From Dinoroseobacter shibae DFL 12 = DSM 16493 (lineage in GTDB: Bacteria; Pseudomonadota; Alphaproteobacteria; Rhodobacterales; Rhodobacteraceae), in assembly GCF_000018145.1 (NCBI RefSeq), contig NC_009952.1:620001-684000 (forward strand): a DNA stretch of 64,000 nucleotides, in the 5' to 3' direction. The position numbers and the translations under genes are program-made. This document shows, piece by piece, positions 19,402-27,765 of the stretch (positions within the stretch are counted from its first letter, which is position 1; every line of letters starts with the position of its first letter). The notes beneath the pieces are model-generated. The model was given only the letters and a program-made list of their open reading frames with translations. It was not told the DNA's origin and ran no database searches.

Positions 19402-20199
19402 ATGAAACGCTGGCTCCCCTTCGTGAAATCGGACCCGACCGTCGCCGTGGTGCGCCTGCAAGGCGCGATCGCGGCCACAGGCCGTGGCATGTTGAATGAT
19501 CAGTCCGTGGGGCCGCTGCTGGAACGCGCGTTCACCAAGGGCAAACCGGACGCGGTGGCGCTGGTGATCAACTCCCCCGGCGGCTCGCCCGCCCAAAGCT
19601 CGCTGATCGGCGCGCGCATCCGGCGGCTGGCTGAGGAAAAAGAGGTGCCTGTCTACGCCTTCGTCGAAGATGTGGCGGCCTCGGGCGGCTACTGGATCGC
19701 GGCCGCGGCGGACGAGATCTGGCTCGACGCGACCTCCATCGTCGGCTCGATCGGGGTGATCTCGGCCTCTTTCGGCTTCCACGAGTTGATGGAACGGCAG
19801 GGGATCGAACGGCGCGTCTATACCGCGGGCAAGGACAAGTCCCTGCTGGACCCGTTCCGCCCGGAACGCCCCGAGGATGTCGAGCGGCTCAAGGGTCTGC
19901 AGGCCCAGCTGCACGAGACCTTCAAGGGCCATATCACCGCCCGGCGCGGCGCGAAGCTGCCCGAGGATCGCGACCTCTATACCGGCGAGGTCTGGATCGG
20001 CCAGCAGGGCATCGATGTGGGTCTCGCCGACGGGATCGGCCACGTGGCCCCGGTGATGAAAGAGAAATTCGGCGACAAGACCCGGTTCCGGACCTATGGC
20101 CCGCGCCGCCCGCTGATCAGCCGCTTTGGCTTCTCGGTGGTGGACGACACGCTGCATGCCCTGGAGGCGCGCGGTCTCTGGGCACGCTACGGGCTGTGA
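19402..20199 (+). CDS. S49-family signal-peptide-peptidase-like serine protease
   Basis: The 265-residue protein belongs to the SppA/SohB family. VVRLQGAIA opens the ClpP-like fold, INSPGGSPAQSS is the oxyanion loop, and VAASGGYWIAAAADEIW contains the nucleophile Ser at about 95. GSIGVISASFGFHELM follows, and the Lys of the Ser-Lys dyad is expected near 147 in the GKDKSLLDPFR segment. No clear signal peptide or N-terminal membrane helix is visible, so it may act on the cytoplasmic side. I chose the ATG at 19402 because upstream codons belong to another frame of the exporter gene. Confidence 0.85.
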   Translation: MKRWLPFVKSDPTVAVVRLQGAIAATGRGMLNDQSVGPLLERAFTKGKPDAVALVINSPGGSPAQSSLIGARIRRLAEEKEVPVYAFVEDVAASGGYWIAAAADEIWLDATSIVGSIGVISASFGFHELMERQGIERRVYTAGKDKSLLDPFRPERPEDVERLKGLQAQLHETFKGHITARRGAKLPEDRDLYTGEVWIGQQGIDVGLADGIGHVAPVMKEKFGDKTRFRTYGPRRPLISRFGFSVVDDTLHALEARGLWARYGL

Positions 20200-20203
20200 T
20201 CGC

Positions 20204-20374
20204 ATGATGATCAAGGCGGTCACGATCTTCCTGGTCGGCATGGCGATCCTCGCCATGTTCGGCAAGCTGCGCCTGCCCTATATCGGGCGCGTCTCGCTGA
20301 AGAAACCTGTGAAATGCAAGTCCTGCGGCCGCTACCTGCTGTCCAGCGACCCGTGTAGCTGCGGCAAGGGATAG
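20204..20374 (+). CDS. small membrane protein with zinc-ribbon-like tail
   Basis: This 56-residue protein has one N-terminal hydrophobic helix (MMIKAVTIFLVGMAILAMFG) followed by a basic linker and two cysteine pairs, CKSCGRY and CSCGKG, spaced as in a zinc ribbon. It begins 4 bp after the peptidase gene and ends 2 bp before the antiporter gene, so it is probably co-transcribed. Function is unknown; a membrane-tethered metal-binding adaptor is a guess. The intact frame and tight packing between real genes support it being coding. Confidence 0.7.
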   Translation: MMIKAVTIFLVGMAILAMFGKLRLPYIGRVSLKKPVKCKSCGRYLLSSDPCSCGKG

Positions 20375-20376
20375 CG

Positions 20377-21315
20377 ATGGACTTCCTCCTTGCGGGGCTC
20401 GGCCTCGTCATTCTTGTTCTGGCTGGCGACAGTCTGGTCAAAGGTGCGGTCAATCTCAGCCTGCGTGTCGGGATCCCGGCGCTGATCGTGTCGCTGACCA
20501 TCGTCGCCTTCGGCACCTCCGCGCCGGAGCTTCTGATCTCCATCGCGGCGGTGAAGGATGGCGCACCGGGGCTGGCGCTGGGCAATGTGGTCGGCTCGAA
20601 CACCGCCAATATCCTGTTGGTGCTGGGGATACCGGCCCTGCTGGCGGGGCTGCACACCGCCGATTGCGACACCAGGCGCAGCTACGTGCAGATGCTGGCG
20701 GCGACGATCCTGTTCATCGCGGTGTGTTTCCTGGGCCCGATCACCTGGATGCACGGGCTGGTGCTGCTGGCCGCGCTGGGCTGGATGCTATTCGACGCGT
20801 TCCGCGAGGCCAAGGCCCACAAGAACGCCCTCCCCGAGGTCGAAGAGGTCGAGGGCGCGGACCCCGACATGCCCTGGTGGCGGATCGTCATGTTCCTGTT
20901 TCTGGGGCTCGTCGGCCTGCCCCTGGGGGCGGACCTGCTGGTGGATGCGTCGATCAACATCGCGCGCGCGTTCGGCATCTCCGAAGAGGTGATCGGCCTG
21001 ACCCTTGTGGCTTTCGGCACCTCCCTGCCGGAACTGGCCACCACCGTCATGGCCTCGATCCGGCGGCAGGCCGATGTGGCGCTGGGCAACGTGATCGGGT
21101 CGAACATGTTCAACCTGCTGGCGATCATCGGGATCACTGCGATGGTGGGGGACATCCCCGTCTCGGCCGAATTCCTGACCTTCGATCTGTGGGTGATGCT
21201 GGGGGCGTCGCTCCTGCTGATCCCGTTCGTCTATTTCCGGGTGAATTTGAAGCGAACGGCCGGTGTTGTCTTGACGGGGCTCTATGTCGCCTATGTGGTC
21301 GCGCTGCTGACGTGA
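20377..21315 (+). CDS. Ca2+/Na+ antiporter, CaCA superfamily (YrbG-like)
   Basis: This 312-residue inner-membrane exchanger consists of two homologous halves. Each carries the alpha-repeat cation site. The first is VAFGTSAPELLISIAAV (about 45-61) with GNVVGSNTANIL. The second is LVAFGTSLPELATTVMAS (about 210) with GNVIGSNMFNLL. The acidic linker EVEEVEGADPD lies in between. Residues E in PELL/PELA are the expected Ca2+ ligands. It is the third member of a tight cluster with the S49 peptidase and the 56-residue peptide. Confidence 0.92.
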   Translation: MDFLLAGLGLVILVLAGDSLVKGAVNLSLRVGIPALIVSLTIVAFGTSAPELLISIAAVKDGAPGLALGNVVGSNTANILLVLGIPALLAGLHTADCDTRRSYVQMLAATILFIAVCFLGPITWMHGLVLLAALGWMLFDAFREAKAHKNALPEVEEVEGADPDMPWWRIVMFLFLGLVGLPLGADLLVDASINIARAFGISEEVIGLTLVAFGTSLPELATTVMASIRRQADVALGNVIGSNMFNLLAIIGITAMVGDIPVSAEFLTFDLWVMLGASLLLIPFVYFRVNLKRTAGVVLTGLYVAYVVALLT

Positions 21316-21325
21316 GGGGCGGGAC

Positions 21326-22117
21326 ATGACACAGGCGATGGCAGGGGCGGCCCTGGTGACCGGCGCGGGCAAACGGCTCGGCGCGGCGATGGCACTCTTT
21401 CTGGCGGAGCGGGGGCACGACGTGGCCGTGCATTATGCCAGCTCCGGCGACGCCGCCGAGGACGTGGCCGCGCAGATCCGCGCCATGGGCCGCAAGGCGG
21501 TGACCGTGCAGGCCGACCTGCTGGTCGAGACCGAGACCGCCACGCTGGTGCCCCGCGCGGCCGAGGCGCTGGGCCCCCTGAGCGTACTGGTCAACAACGC
21601 CTCGATCTTCGAATATGACAGCCTGGAGAGTGCCACGCGCGACAGCTGGGACCGCCATTTCGAAAGCAATCTGCGCGCGCCCTTCGTGCTGATCCAGGCG
21701 TTTGCCGCCCAGGCCCCCGAGACCGGGCGCGACGGCAATGACGAGCCCCTGGCGCGCGCGCTGGTGGTCAACCTGATCGACCAGCGGGTGCGCAAGCTGA
21801 CGCCGGAGTTCATGACCTACACCCTGGCCAAGATGGGGCTCTGGGCCTTCACGCAGACCGCGGCACAGGCCCTCGCCCCGCGCATCCGCGTCAATGCCAT
21901 CGGGCCGGGGCCGACCCTGCGCGGCGGGCGGCAGTCGGTGGAACATTTCGCCAAGCAGCGCGCCGCGACGATCCTCGGGCGCGGGGCCGACCCCGCCGGC
22001 ATCACCGCCGCGCTGGGCTACTTTCTGGATGCACCTGCCGTGACCGGGCAGCTTTTGTGTGTGGATGGCGGCCAGCACCTGTCCTGGGAGACGCCGGACG
22101 TGATCGGAGTGGAATAA
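21326..22117 (+). CDS. SDR-family oxidoreductase, pteridine-reductase-like
   Basis: The 263-residue NAD(P)H enzyme has TGAGKRLGAAMA at about 12-23, the arginine/lysine-containing cofactor loop typical of FolM/PTR1-type pteridine reductases that use NADPH. LVNNASIFE, catalytic YTLAK (about 170) and NAIGPGPTLR follow. A likely reaction is reduction of dihydromonapterin or dihydrofolate, but other substrates are possible. GAGGGGCGGG lies before the ATG at 21326. It is followed by a strong 11-bp hairpin. Confidence 0.83.
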   Translation: MTQAMAGAALVTGAGKRLGAAMALFLAERGHDVAVHYASSGDAAEDVAAQIRAMGRKAVTVQADLLVETETATLVPRAAEALGPLSVLVNNASIFEYDSLESATRDSWDRHFESNLRAPFVLIQAFAAQAPETGRDGNDEPLARALVVNLIDQRVRKLTPEFMTYTLAKMGLWAFTQTAAQALAPRIRVNAIGPGPTLRGGRQSVEHFAKQRAATILGRGADPAGITAALGYFLDAPAVTGQLLCVDGGQHLSWETPDVIGVE

Positions 22118-22126
22118 ACTTCGCCG

Positions 22127-22158
22127 CAAGCGGGTTTCCGCGGGCGAAAACCCGCTTG
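22127..22158 (+). terminator. strong hairpin after SDR gene
   Basis: The 11-bp perfect stem CAAGCGGGTTT / AAACCCGCTTG with a 10-nt loop begins 9 bp after the SDR stop. There is no T-run, so it may be a rho-assisted or intrinsic terminator of low efficiency, or an mRNA 3' stabiliser. Confidence 0.55.
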
Positions 22159-22197
22159 GAAGCCTTGACTTGTCCACCGGGCTCAAGCAGCCCTCCG

Positions 22198-22241
22198 AGA
22201 GTGTCATGATTCTTTTACTTTGATTGACATTTAGAGTGTCA
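22198..22241 (+). repeat. direct repeats in AT-rich promoter region of uvrC
   Basis: Two copies of AGAGTGTCA lie at 22198-22206 and 22233-22241. The second is also the right arm of the inverted repeat TGACA-N7-TGTCA (22225-22241). A TTGACA hexamer at 22224-22229 could be a -35 element, but no good -10 follows at 17 bp. The 293-bp gap between the SDR gene and uvrC is notably AT-rich for this genome. Confidence 0.4.
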
Positions 22242-22356
22242 GCCTGAATTGTCTCATCTTTCCAGCAGGTTAGATGGCTGCCCAAATTTTAATCAAAGTG
22301 AAGAAGTCGGCTGAAACAAAGGGAAAATCCGGGTTGCCGAAAACTTGCCCCCAGAG

Positions 22357-22365
22357 TTATCCACA
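22357..22365 (+). promoter_or_regulatory. perfect DnaA-box consensus upstream of uvrC
   Basis: TTATCCACA matches the strict DnaA-box consensus, 46 bp before the preferred uvrC start. A near-match on the other strand (TTGTCCACC, 22371-22379) lies a few bases downstream and another TTGTCCACC occurs near 22170. It could mediate DnaA control of uvrC or titrate DnaA. Chance occurrence is possible, and no origin genes are nearby. Confidence 0.4.
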
Positions 22366-22410
22366 TAAGTGGTGGACAAAGCCGCACAGGCCAGTCGGAG
22401 CAGCAATGAG

Positions 22411-24306
22411 ATGAGCGACAATGGCGAACTGTCGGACGGATTGGACCCCGAAGCGGAGGCGCTGACCGGTCATGCGCGCATCCAGGCCTATCTGAAAACC
22501 CTCGACGGCTCGCCCGGGGTGTACCGGATGCTCGATGCGCAATCCCGGGTGCTCTACGTGGGCAAGGCGCGCAACCTCAAGGCGCGGGTGTCGAACTACG
22601 CGCGCCCCTCGGGGCACTCGGCGCGGATCGCGCGGATGATCTCCGAGACCGCGTCGATGATGTTCCTGACCACGCGGACCGAGACCGAGGCGCTGCTGCT
22701 GGAGCAGAACCTCATCAAGCAGCTCAAGCCGCGCTACAACGTGCTGTTGCGCGACGACAAGAGCTTTCCGAACATCCTCGTGGCCAAGGACCACGCCTAT
22801 CCGCAGATCCGCAAGCATCGCGGGCGCAAGGCCACCAAGGGCGCCTATTACGGCCCCTTCGCCAGTGCGGGGGCGGTGAACCGGACGCTCAACCAGCTGC
22901 AGAAGGCCTTCCTGCTGCGCAACTGCTCGGACGCGATGTTCGAAAGCCGCACGCGCCCCTGCCTGCTCTACCAGATCAAGCGCTGCTCGGGCCCGTGCGT
23001 CGGCTATATCTCCGAAGAGGATTACGACGCCTCCGTGCGCGATGCCGAACGGTTCCTGTCGGGCAAGTCCACCGAGGTGCAGGAACGCCTCGCCGTCCAG
23101 ATGACCGAGGCTGCCGAGGCGATGGAGTTCGAGCGCGCCGCCGCCCTGCGCGACCGCATCCGCGCCATGACCCAGGTGCAGTCGGCCCAGGGCATCAACC
23201 CGCGCGGCGTGTCCGAGGCGGATGTGATCGCGCTCCACCTCGAGAACGGGCAGGCCTGCGTGCAGGTGTTCTTCATCCGAGCAAACCAGAACTGGGGCAA
23301 CCGCGACTTCTATCCGCGCACCGGGGCGGGGGCCGAGGCGCCCGAAATCCTCGAAGCCTTCCTCGGGCAGTTCTACGACCAGAAGGACCCGCCCCGGCAG
23401 ATCCTGCTGTCCCATCCGATCGACAACCATGACCTCATGGCCGACGCGCTGGGCGAAAAGAGGGGCCGCAAGGTCGAGATCCTCGTGCCCAAGCGCGGCG
23501 AAAAGGCCGAGTTGATCGCCGGGGCAGAGCGCAACGCCCGCGAGAGCCTCGCCCGCCGCATGGCCGAAAGCGCCACGCAGACCAAGCTGCTGCGCGGTCT
23601 GGCCGAGGCCTTCGATCTGGACGCGCCGCCAAAGCGGATCGAGGTCTACGACAACTCCCATATCCAGGGCACGGACGCGGTCGGCGCGATGATCGTGTCG
23701 GGCCCGGACGGGTTCCTGAAATCCCAGTACCGCAAGTTCAACATTCGCGGCACCGACCTGACCCCGGGCGACGATTTCGGCATGATGAAAGAGGTGTTGC
23801 AACGCCGCTTCCAGCGCCTGCTGAAAGAAGACCCCGACCGCGAGAGCGAGGCTTGGCCGGACCTGTTGCTGATCGACGGCGGGGCGGGGCAGGTCTCGGC
23901 GGTGGCGGACATCCTCGGCGATCTCGGGGTGGAGGACGTGCCCTTCATCGGCGTGGCCAAGGGCGTGGACCGCGACGCGGGCAAGGAGGAATTCCACCGC
24001 CCCGGTGCGCGCCCCACGGCTCTCCGCCACAACGACCCGGTGCTTTATTTCGTCCAGCGCCTGCGCGACGAGGCGCACCGTTTCGCCATCGGCACGCACC
24101 GGGCGAAGCGGTCGAAATCGGTCTCCCGCACGCCGCTCGACGATGTGCCGGGGGTGGGTGCCAAGCGCAAGCGCGCATTGCTGGCGCATTTCGGCTCCGC
24201 CAAGGCGGTCAGCCGCGCCAATCTGTCGGACCTCAAGGCGGTCGAGGGCGTCTCGGCGACCATGGCGCAGACCATCTACGACTTCTTTCACGACCAGAAG
24301 GGCTGA
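22411..24306 (+). CDS. uvrC: excinuclease ABC subunit C
   Basis: UvrC makes both incisions in nucleotide excision repair with UvrAB at bulky lesions. The N-terminal GIY-YIG nuclease has SPGVYRML (about 34-41) and [13 protein letters not shown] (about 48-60). A UVR domain ([17 protein letters not shown]) lies at about 235-251. The C-terminal RNase H-like nuclease has [18 protein letters not shown] and [11 protein letters not shown], and tandem helix-hairpin-helix motifs follow ([18 protein letters not shown]). The frame is open to GTG at 22369, but ATG at 22411 with GGAG about 10 bases ahead is preferred (631 residues). Confidence 0.95.
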   Translation: MSDNGELSDGLDPEAEALTGHARIQAYLKTLDGSPGVYRMLDAQSRVLYVGKARNLKARVSNYARPSGHSARIARMISETASMMFLTTRTETEALLLEQNLIKQLKPRYNVLLRDDKSFPNILVAKDHAYPQIRKHRGRKATKGAYYGPFASAGAVNRTLNQLQKAFLLRNCSDAMFESRTRPCLLYQIKRCSGPCVGYISEEDYDASVRDAERFLSGKSTEVQERLAVQMTEAAEAMEFERAAALRDRIRAMTQVQSAQGINPRGVSEADVIALHLENGQACVQVFFIRANQNWGNRDFYPRTGAGAEAPEILEAFLGQFYDQKDPPRQILLSHPIDNHDLMADALGEKRGRKVEILVPKRGEKAELIAGAERNARESLARRMAESATQTKLLRGLAEAFDLDAPPKRIEVYDNSHIQGTDAVGAMIVSGPDGFLKSQYRKFNIRGTDLTPGDDFGMMKEVLQRRFQRLLKEDPDRESEAWPDLLLIDGGAGQVSAVADILGDLGVEDVPFIGVAKGVDRDAGKEEFHRPGARPTALRHNDPVLYFVQRLRDEAHRFAIGTHRAKRSKSVSRTPLDDVPGVGAKRKRALLAHFGSAKAVSRANLSDLKAVEGVSATMAQTIYDFFHDQKG

Positions 24307-24405
24307 CGCCCCTACCCAGTTTCGGTGATTGCACCCGCGCGTCGGCGGGCTACACTGCCTGCCAAGGGTTCGGACACCAGAACCCAGCGAAAGGGAGCGA
24401 ACACC

Positions 24406-25413
24406 ATGAAACATCTCGTTTGCGCGGCTGCGGCCGCCGCAATCTCTCTGTCCGTGGCAACCGGCGCGAAGGCCGAGGGCGCGAACTACATCCTGGCCAC
24501 GGCCTCCACGGGGGGCACCTACTATCCGGTCGGCGTGGCGCTTTCGACCCTGGTGAAGGTCAAGCTGGAGCCGTCCCAGAAGATCGGCATGTCCGCCATC
24601 AGCTCGGCCGGGTCGGGTGAGAACGTGCGCCTGATCCGCGAGGGCGAGGCGCAGTTCGGCATCATGCAGGGCCTCTTCGGCTACTATGCGGCCACGGGCA
24701 CCGGCCCGCTGGAGGAATCCGGCAAGCAGGAAAACCTGCGCTCGGTCACCATGCTGTGGCAGAATGTGGAGCATTTCGTCGTCGCAGCCGACGCAGCGCC
24801 CACTGGCACGATCGAGGATCTCGTCGCCCTGAAGGGCGAGGCCATGGCGCTGGGACGTCAGAACTCCGGCACCATCGGGTCGAATGCGACGATCCTGTCG
24901 AGCTTCGGGGTGGACATCGAATCCGACTATGAGCTCGTCTTCGGCGGCTACGGCCCCTCGGCGGAGGCTTTGCAGAACGGGCAGGTCAAGGGCATCGGCA
25001 CCCCCGCAGGCGTGCCCGTGGGCGCGATCAGCCAGCTGATGGCCGCCGCCGGCGACAGTGTCACCCTGCTGAACTTCACGCCGGAGCAAGCCGCCCAGGC
25101 CGATGGCGGGCGGGAGCTCTGGACCCCCTACACCATCGCGGCGGGTACCTATCCGGGCCAGGCGGAGGACGTGCAGACCATCGCGCAGCCCAACTTCCTC
25201 GCGACGTCTGCCGACCTGCCGGATGAGCATGTCTACCAGATCACCAAGACGATCTATGAAAACCTGCCCTTCCTGAACGCGATCCACCCGGCGACCAAGG
25301 CCATGGCCATCGAGAGCGCGATCGCGGGTCTGCCGCTGCCGCTGCATCCGGGCGCGCAGCGCTATTACGAGGAGGTCGGGATCGAAATTCCGGACCGGCT
25401 CAAGGCCCAGTAA
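24406..25413 (+). CDS. TAXI-family TRAP transporter solute-binding protein
   Basis: This 335-residue periplasmic protein captures a small organic acid for the fused TRAP permease encoded next. The signal peptide ends near AKAEG at about 25. ILATASTGGTYYPVG is the TAXI-family opening block, and GENVRLIREGEAQFGIMQ and GRQNSGTIGSNA fit the ligand-binding fold. AAGGGAG lies 7 bases before the ATG. The ligand is unknown; the family binds glutamate-, succinate- or other organic-acid-like compounds. Confidence 0.92.
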   Translation: MKHLVCAAAAAAISLSVATGAKAEGANYILATASTGGTYYPVGVALSTLVKVKLEPSQKIGMSAISSAGSGENVRLIREGEAQFGIMQGLFGYYAATGTGPLEESGKQENLRSVTMLWQNVEHFVVAADAAPTGTIEDLVALKGEAMALGRQNSGTIGSNATILSSFGVDIESDYELVFGGYGPSAEALQNGQVKGIGTPAGVPVGAISQLMAAAGDSVTLLNFTPEQAAQADGGRELWTPYTIAAGTYPGQAEDVQTIAQPNFLATSADLPDEHVYQITKTIYENLPFLNAIHPATKAMAIESAIAGLPLPLHPGAQRYYEEVGIEIPDRLKAQ

Positions 25414-25471
25414 CGGCAACGCCTGCGCCCCGAACCCCGGTCCGGGGCGCAGGTCTTTCAGGGAGGTGCCG

Positions 25472-27574
25472 ATGCCCGACCCATCCGATGACAGCGGCGG
25501 CTTGCGCCGATTTTCCGGCCTGCCGGGCACCCTGATCGCGGTTGCCTCCTTCCTGATCGCGGTCGGCCATATCTACGTGGCCTTCGATCCCGTCCTGTCG
25601 GAGTTGCAGCGCAACGCCTTCCACTTCGCGGGCTTTGCTGCGCTCGCGGCCCTGTTCTATCCCATCGCGCGGGGGCGGCTGGCCCTCGGGGTCGACCTGG
25701 TGCTGGGCTTGGTGGTCGCGGCGGCGGCGGTGTATCTCAGCTATGCCGAGGATGGCATCTACGACCGGGGCGTGAAGTTCAACACCGCCGACTGGATCGC
25801 CGCCATCATCGTGGTTCTGGGCGCGATCGAGCTGACCCGGCGGCTGACCGGCTGGATCATCCCGGCCCTGATCGTGATCGCGCTCAGCTACGTGGTCTGG
25901 TGGGGTAAGTTCGTGGGCGGGGTGTTCAACTTCCCCGGCCTGAAACTGGAATCGGTGCTGTTCCGCTCGGTCTATGGCGATGATGCGATGTTCGGCTCCA
26001 TCGCCAGCATTTCGTCGACCTACGTGTTTCTGTTCATCATTTTCGGCGCGTTCCTGCTGCGCTCCGGCGCGGGGGAGTTCGTGATCAACCTGGCGCGCGC
26101 CGTGGCCGGGCGCATGGTCGGGGGGCCGGGCATCGTGGCGGTGATTGCCAGCGGGCTGACGGGCACGATCTCGGGCTCGGCGGTGGCCAACACCGCATCG
26201 ACCGGCGTGATCACCATCCCGCTGATGAAGCGCGCGGGCTTCCAGCCGAAATTCGCAGGCGGGGTCGAGGCCGCGGCCTCCACCGGCGGGCAGCTGATGC
26301 CGCCGATCATGGGGGCCGGGGCCTTCGTGATGGCGAGCTTCACCGCCATCCCCTACGAGACCATCGTGGCGGTCGCGGCCCTGCCTGCGCTGCTTTATTT
26401 CCTGTCGGTGGCCTTCTTCGTGCGGATCGAGGCGCGGCGCCAGAACCTGCCGCCCATGGCCGACGAGGGCCAGACCCTGCGCCGTGCCTTCCTGGAGGGC
26501 GGCGCGAGCTTCGTGTTGCCCATCGGACTGCTGATCGGGATGCTGGTGAGCGGGTTCACCCCCACCTATGCGGCGGTGTTCGGGATCATCGCGGTGGTGG
26601 CGTCGAGCTGGCTGACCCGCACCCGCATGGGCCCGCGCGCGGTGTTCGAGGCGCTGGTCATGGGCACAAAGGGGATGATCCTGACGGCGGTGCTCCTGTG
26701 TTCGGTTGGGTTGGTGGTCAACGTGATCGCCACGGCGGGGGTCGGCAACACCTTCAGCCTGATGATCGCCGCCTGGTCGGGCGGAAATATCCTTGTCGCG
26801 ATTGTACTTATCGCCTTGGCGAGCCTGGTTCTGGGCATGGGGCTGCCGGTGACGGCGGCCTATATCGTGCTGGCGACGCTCTCGGCCCCGGCGCTGGCGG
26901 GCATGATCGCCGACCAGGTGGTGATCGCGCAGATCGCCGCCGGGACCTTGCCGCCCACGGCGCAGGCGATCTTCATGCTGGGCGCGCCCGACCAGATGGC
27001 GCTGCTCGCAGCCCCGATGTCCGAGGCCGATGCAACCGCGCTGGTCCGCGGCCTGCCCCTGGAAGTGGCCGCGCCCCTGCGCGACCTGGTGGTGCCGCCC
27101 GAGGCCGCGGTCGCGGCCCTTCTGTCGGCGCATATGATCGTCTTCTGGCTCAGCCAGGACAGCAACGTCACCCCGCCCGTGGCCCTTGCGGCCTTCACCG
27201 CGGCGGCGATTGCCAAGGCGCCGGCGATGGCGACGGGGGTGGCGAGCTGGAAGCTGGCCAAGGGTCTCTACATCGTGCCGGTGCTCTTTGCCTACACGCC
27301 GCTTCTGTCGGGCGACTGGGGTGCTATGGTGCAGGTCTTTGCCTTCGCGGTGGTCGGCATCTACGCGCTGGCGGCGGGGATTCAAGGCTGCATGGAGCGG
27401 CCCCTGGGCCTTTTTCCGCGAGTTCTGAGCGGGCTGGCGGGGCTGGCCTGCCTGTGGCCGGGTCTGATCTGGGCCAATGTCGCGGGCGTGGTCTGCTTGG
27501 CGCTGCTGCTGGCGTGGAACCTGCGCGACGGGGTGCCGGTGGCCGGGGCGCCGAGGGCCGAGACCGACGCGTGA
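25472..27574 (+). CDS. TRAP transporter fused permease subunit (TAXI type)
   Basis: This 700-residue inner-membrane protein joins the small DctQ-like and large DctM-like subunits, with about 16 or more hydrophobic segments. The DctM part contains ASGLTGTISGSAVANTAST and GGVEAAASTGGQLMPPIMGA, which are the canonical ion/substrate motifs. SQDSNVTPPVALAAFTAAAI repeats the pattern in the second half. GGGAGG sits 6 bases before the ATG at 25472. It forms an operon with the TAXI binding protein gene 58 bp upstream. Transport is probably driven by Na+ or H+ gradient. Confidence 0.92.
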   Translation: MPDPSDDSGGLRRFSGLPGTLIAVASFLIAVGHIYVAFDPVLSELQRNAFHFAGFAALAALFYPIARGRLALGVDLVLGLVVAAAAVYLSYAEDGIYDRGVKFNTADWIAAIIVVLGAIELTRRLTGWIIPALIVIALSYVVWWGKFVGGVFNFPGLKLESVLFRSVYGDDAMFGSIASISSTYVFLFIIFGAFLLRSGAGEFVINLARAVAGRMVGGPGIVAVIASGLTGTISGSAVANTASTGVITIPLMKRAGFQPKFAGGVEAAASTGGQLMPPIMGAGAFVMASFTAIPYETIVAVAALPALLYFLSVAFFVRIEARRQNLPPMADEGQTLRRAFLEGGASFVLPIGLLIGMLVSGFTPTYAAVFGIIAVVASSWLTRTRMGPRAVFEALVMGTKGMILTAVLLCSVGLVVNVIATAGVGNTFSLMIAAWSGGNILVAIVLIALASLVLGMGLPVTAAYIVLATLSAPALAGMIADQVVIAQIAAGTLPPTAQAIFMLGAPDQMALLAAPMSEADATALVRGLPLEVAAPLRDLVVPPEAAVAALLSAHMIVFWLSQDSNVTPPVALAAFTAAAIAKAPAMATGVASWKLAKGLYIVPVLFAYTPLLSGDWGAMVQVFAFAVVGIYALAAGIQGCMERPLGLFPRVLSGLAGLACLWPGLIWANVAGVVCLALLLAWNLRDGVPVAGAPRAETDA

Positions 27575-27589
27575 GGCCCCCGCCCGACC

Positions 27590-27674
27590 CGGTCGGACAT
27601 CCGTCGGGCATGTGTCGGGCAAGTGTCGGGCAAACGTCGGGCATGTGTTACCATCTGCCTAACATTTGCCTAAC
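27590..27674 (+). repeat. array of 11-bp tandem repeats
   Basis: Five consecutive 11-bp units lie at 27590-27644 with consensus NNGTCGGGCAN. Units 3 and 4 are identical (GTGTCGGGCAA) and the first is the most diverged. After a 8-bp break, two further 11-bp units with a different consensus (ATCTGCCTAAC and ATTTGCCTAAC) occupy 27653-27674. The period equals about one turn of B-DNA. The array lies between the TRAP permease stop and the metalloprotease gene. It is neither a CRISPR nor coding in any convincing frame. Confidence 0.8.
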
Positions 27675-27765
27675 GGGGCCGGTCTAGAAGCGGTCCTGCC
27701 GTAGCGCCCCCATTCTGGGCATGTCCTGCGGTTCATTGTCTGGCACTCGTTTTCAGGAGGACCCC

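Noticed and set aside
22357-22365. Chromosomal replication origin
   Set aside because: Only one perfect DnaA box and no dnaA, hemE, parAB or gidA neighbours.
22118-22410. LexA (GTTC-N7-GTTC) SOS box before uvrC
   Set aside because: No such motif found in the intergenic region.
27590-27674. CRISPR-like array
   Set aside because: Units are only 11 bp with no spacers and no cas genes.
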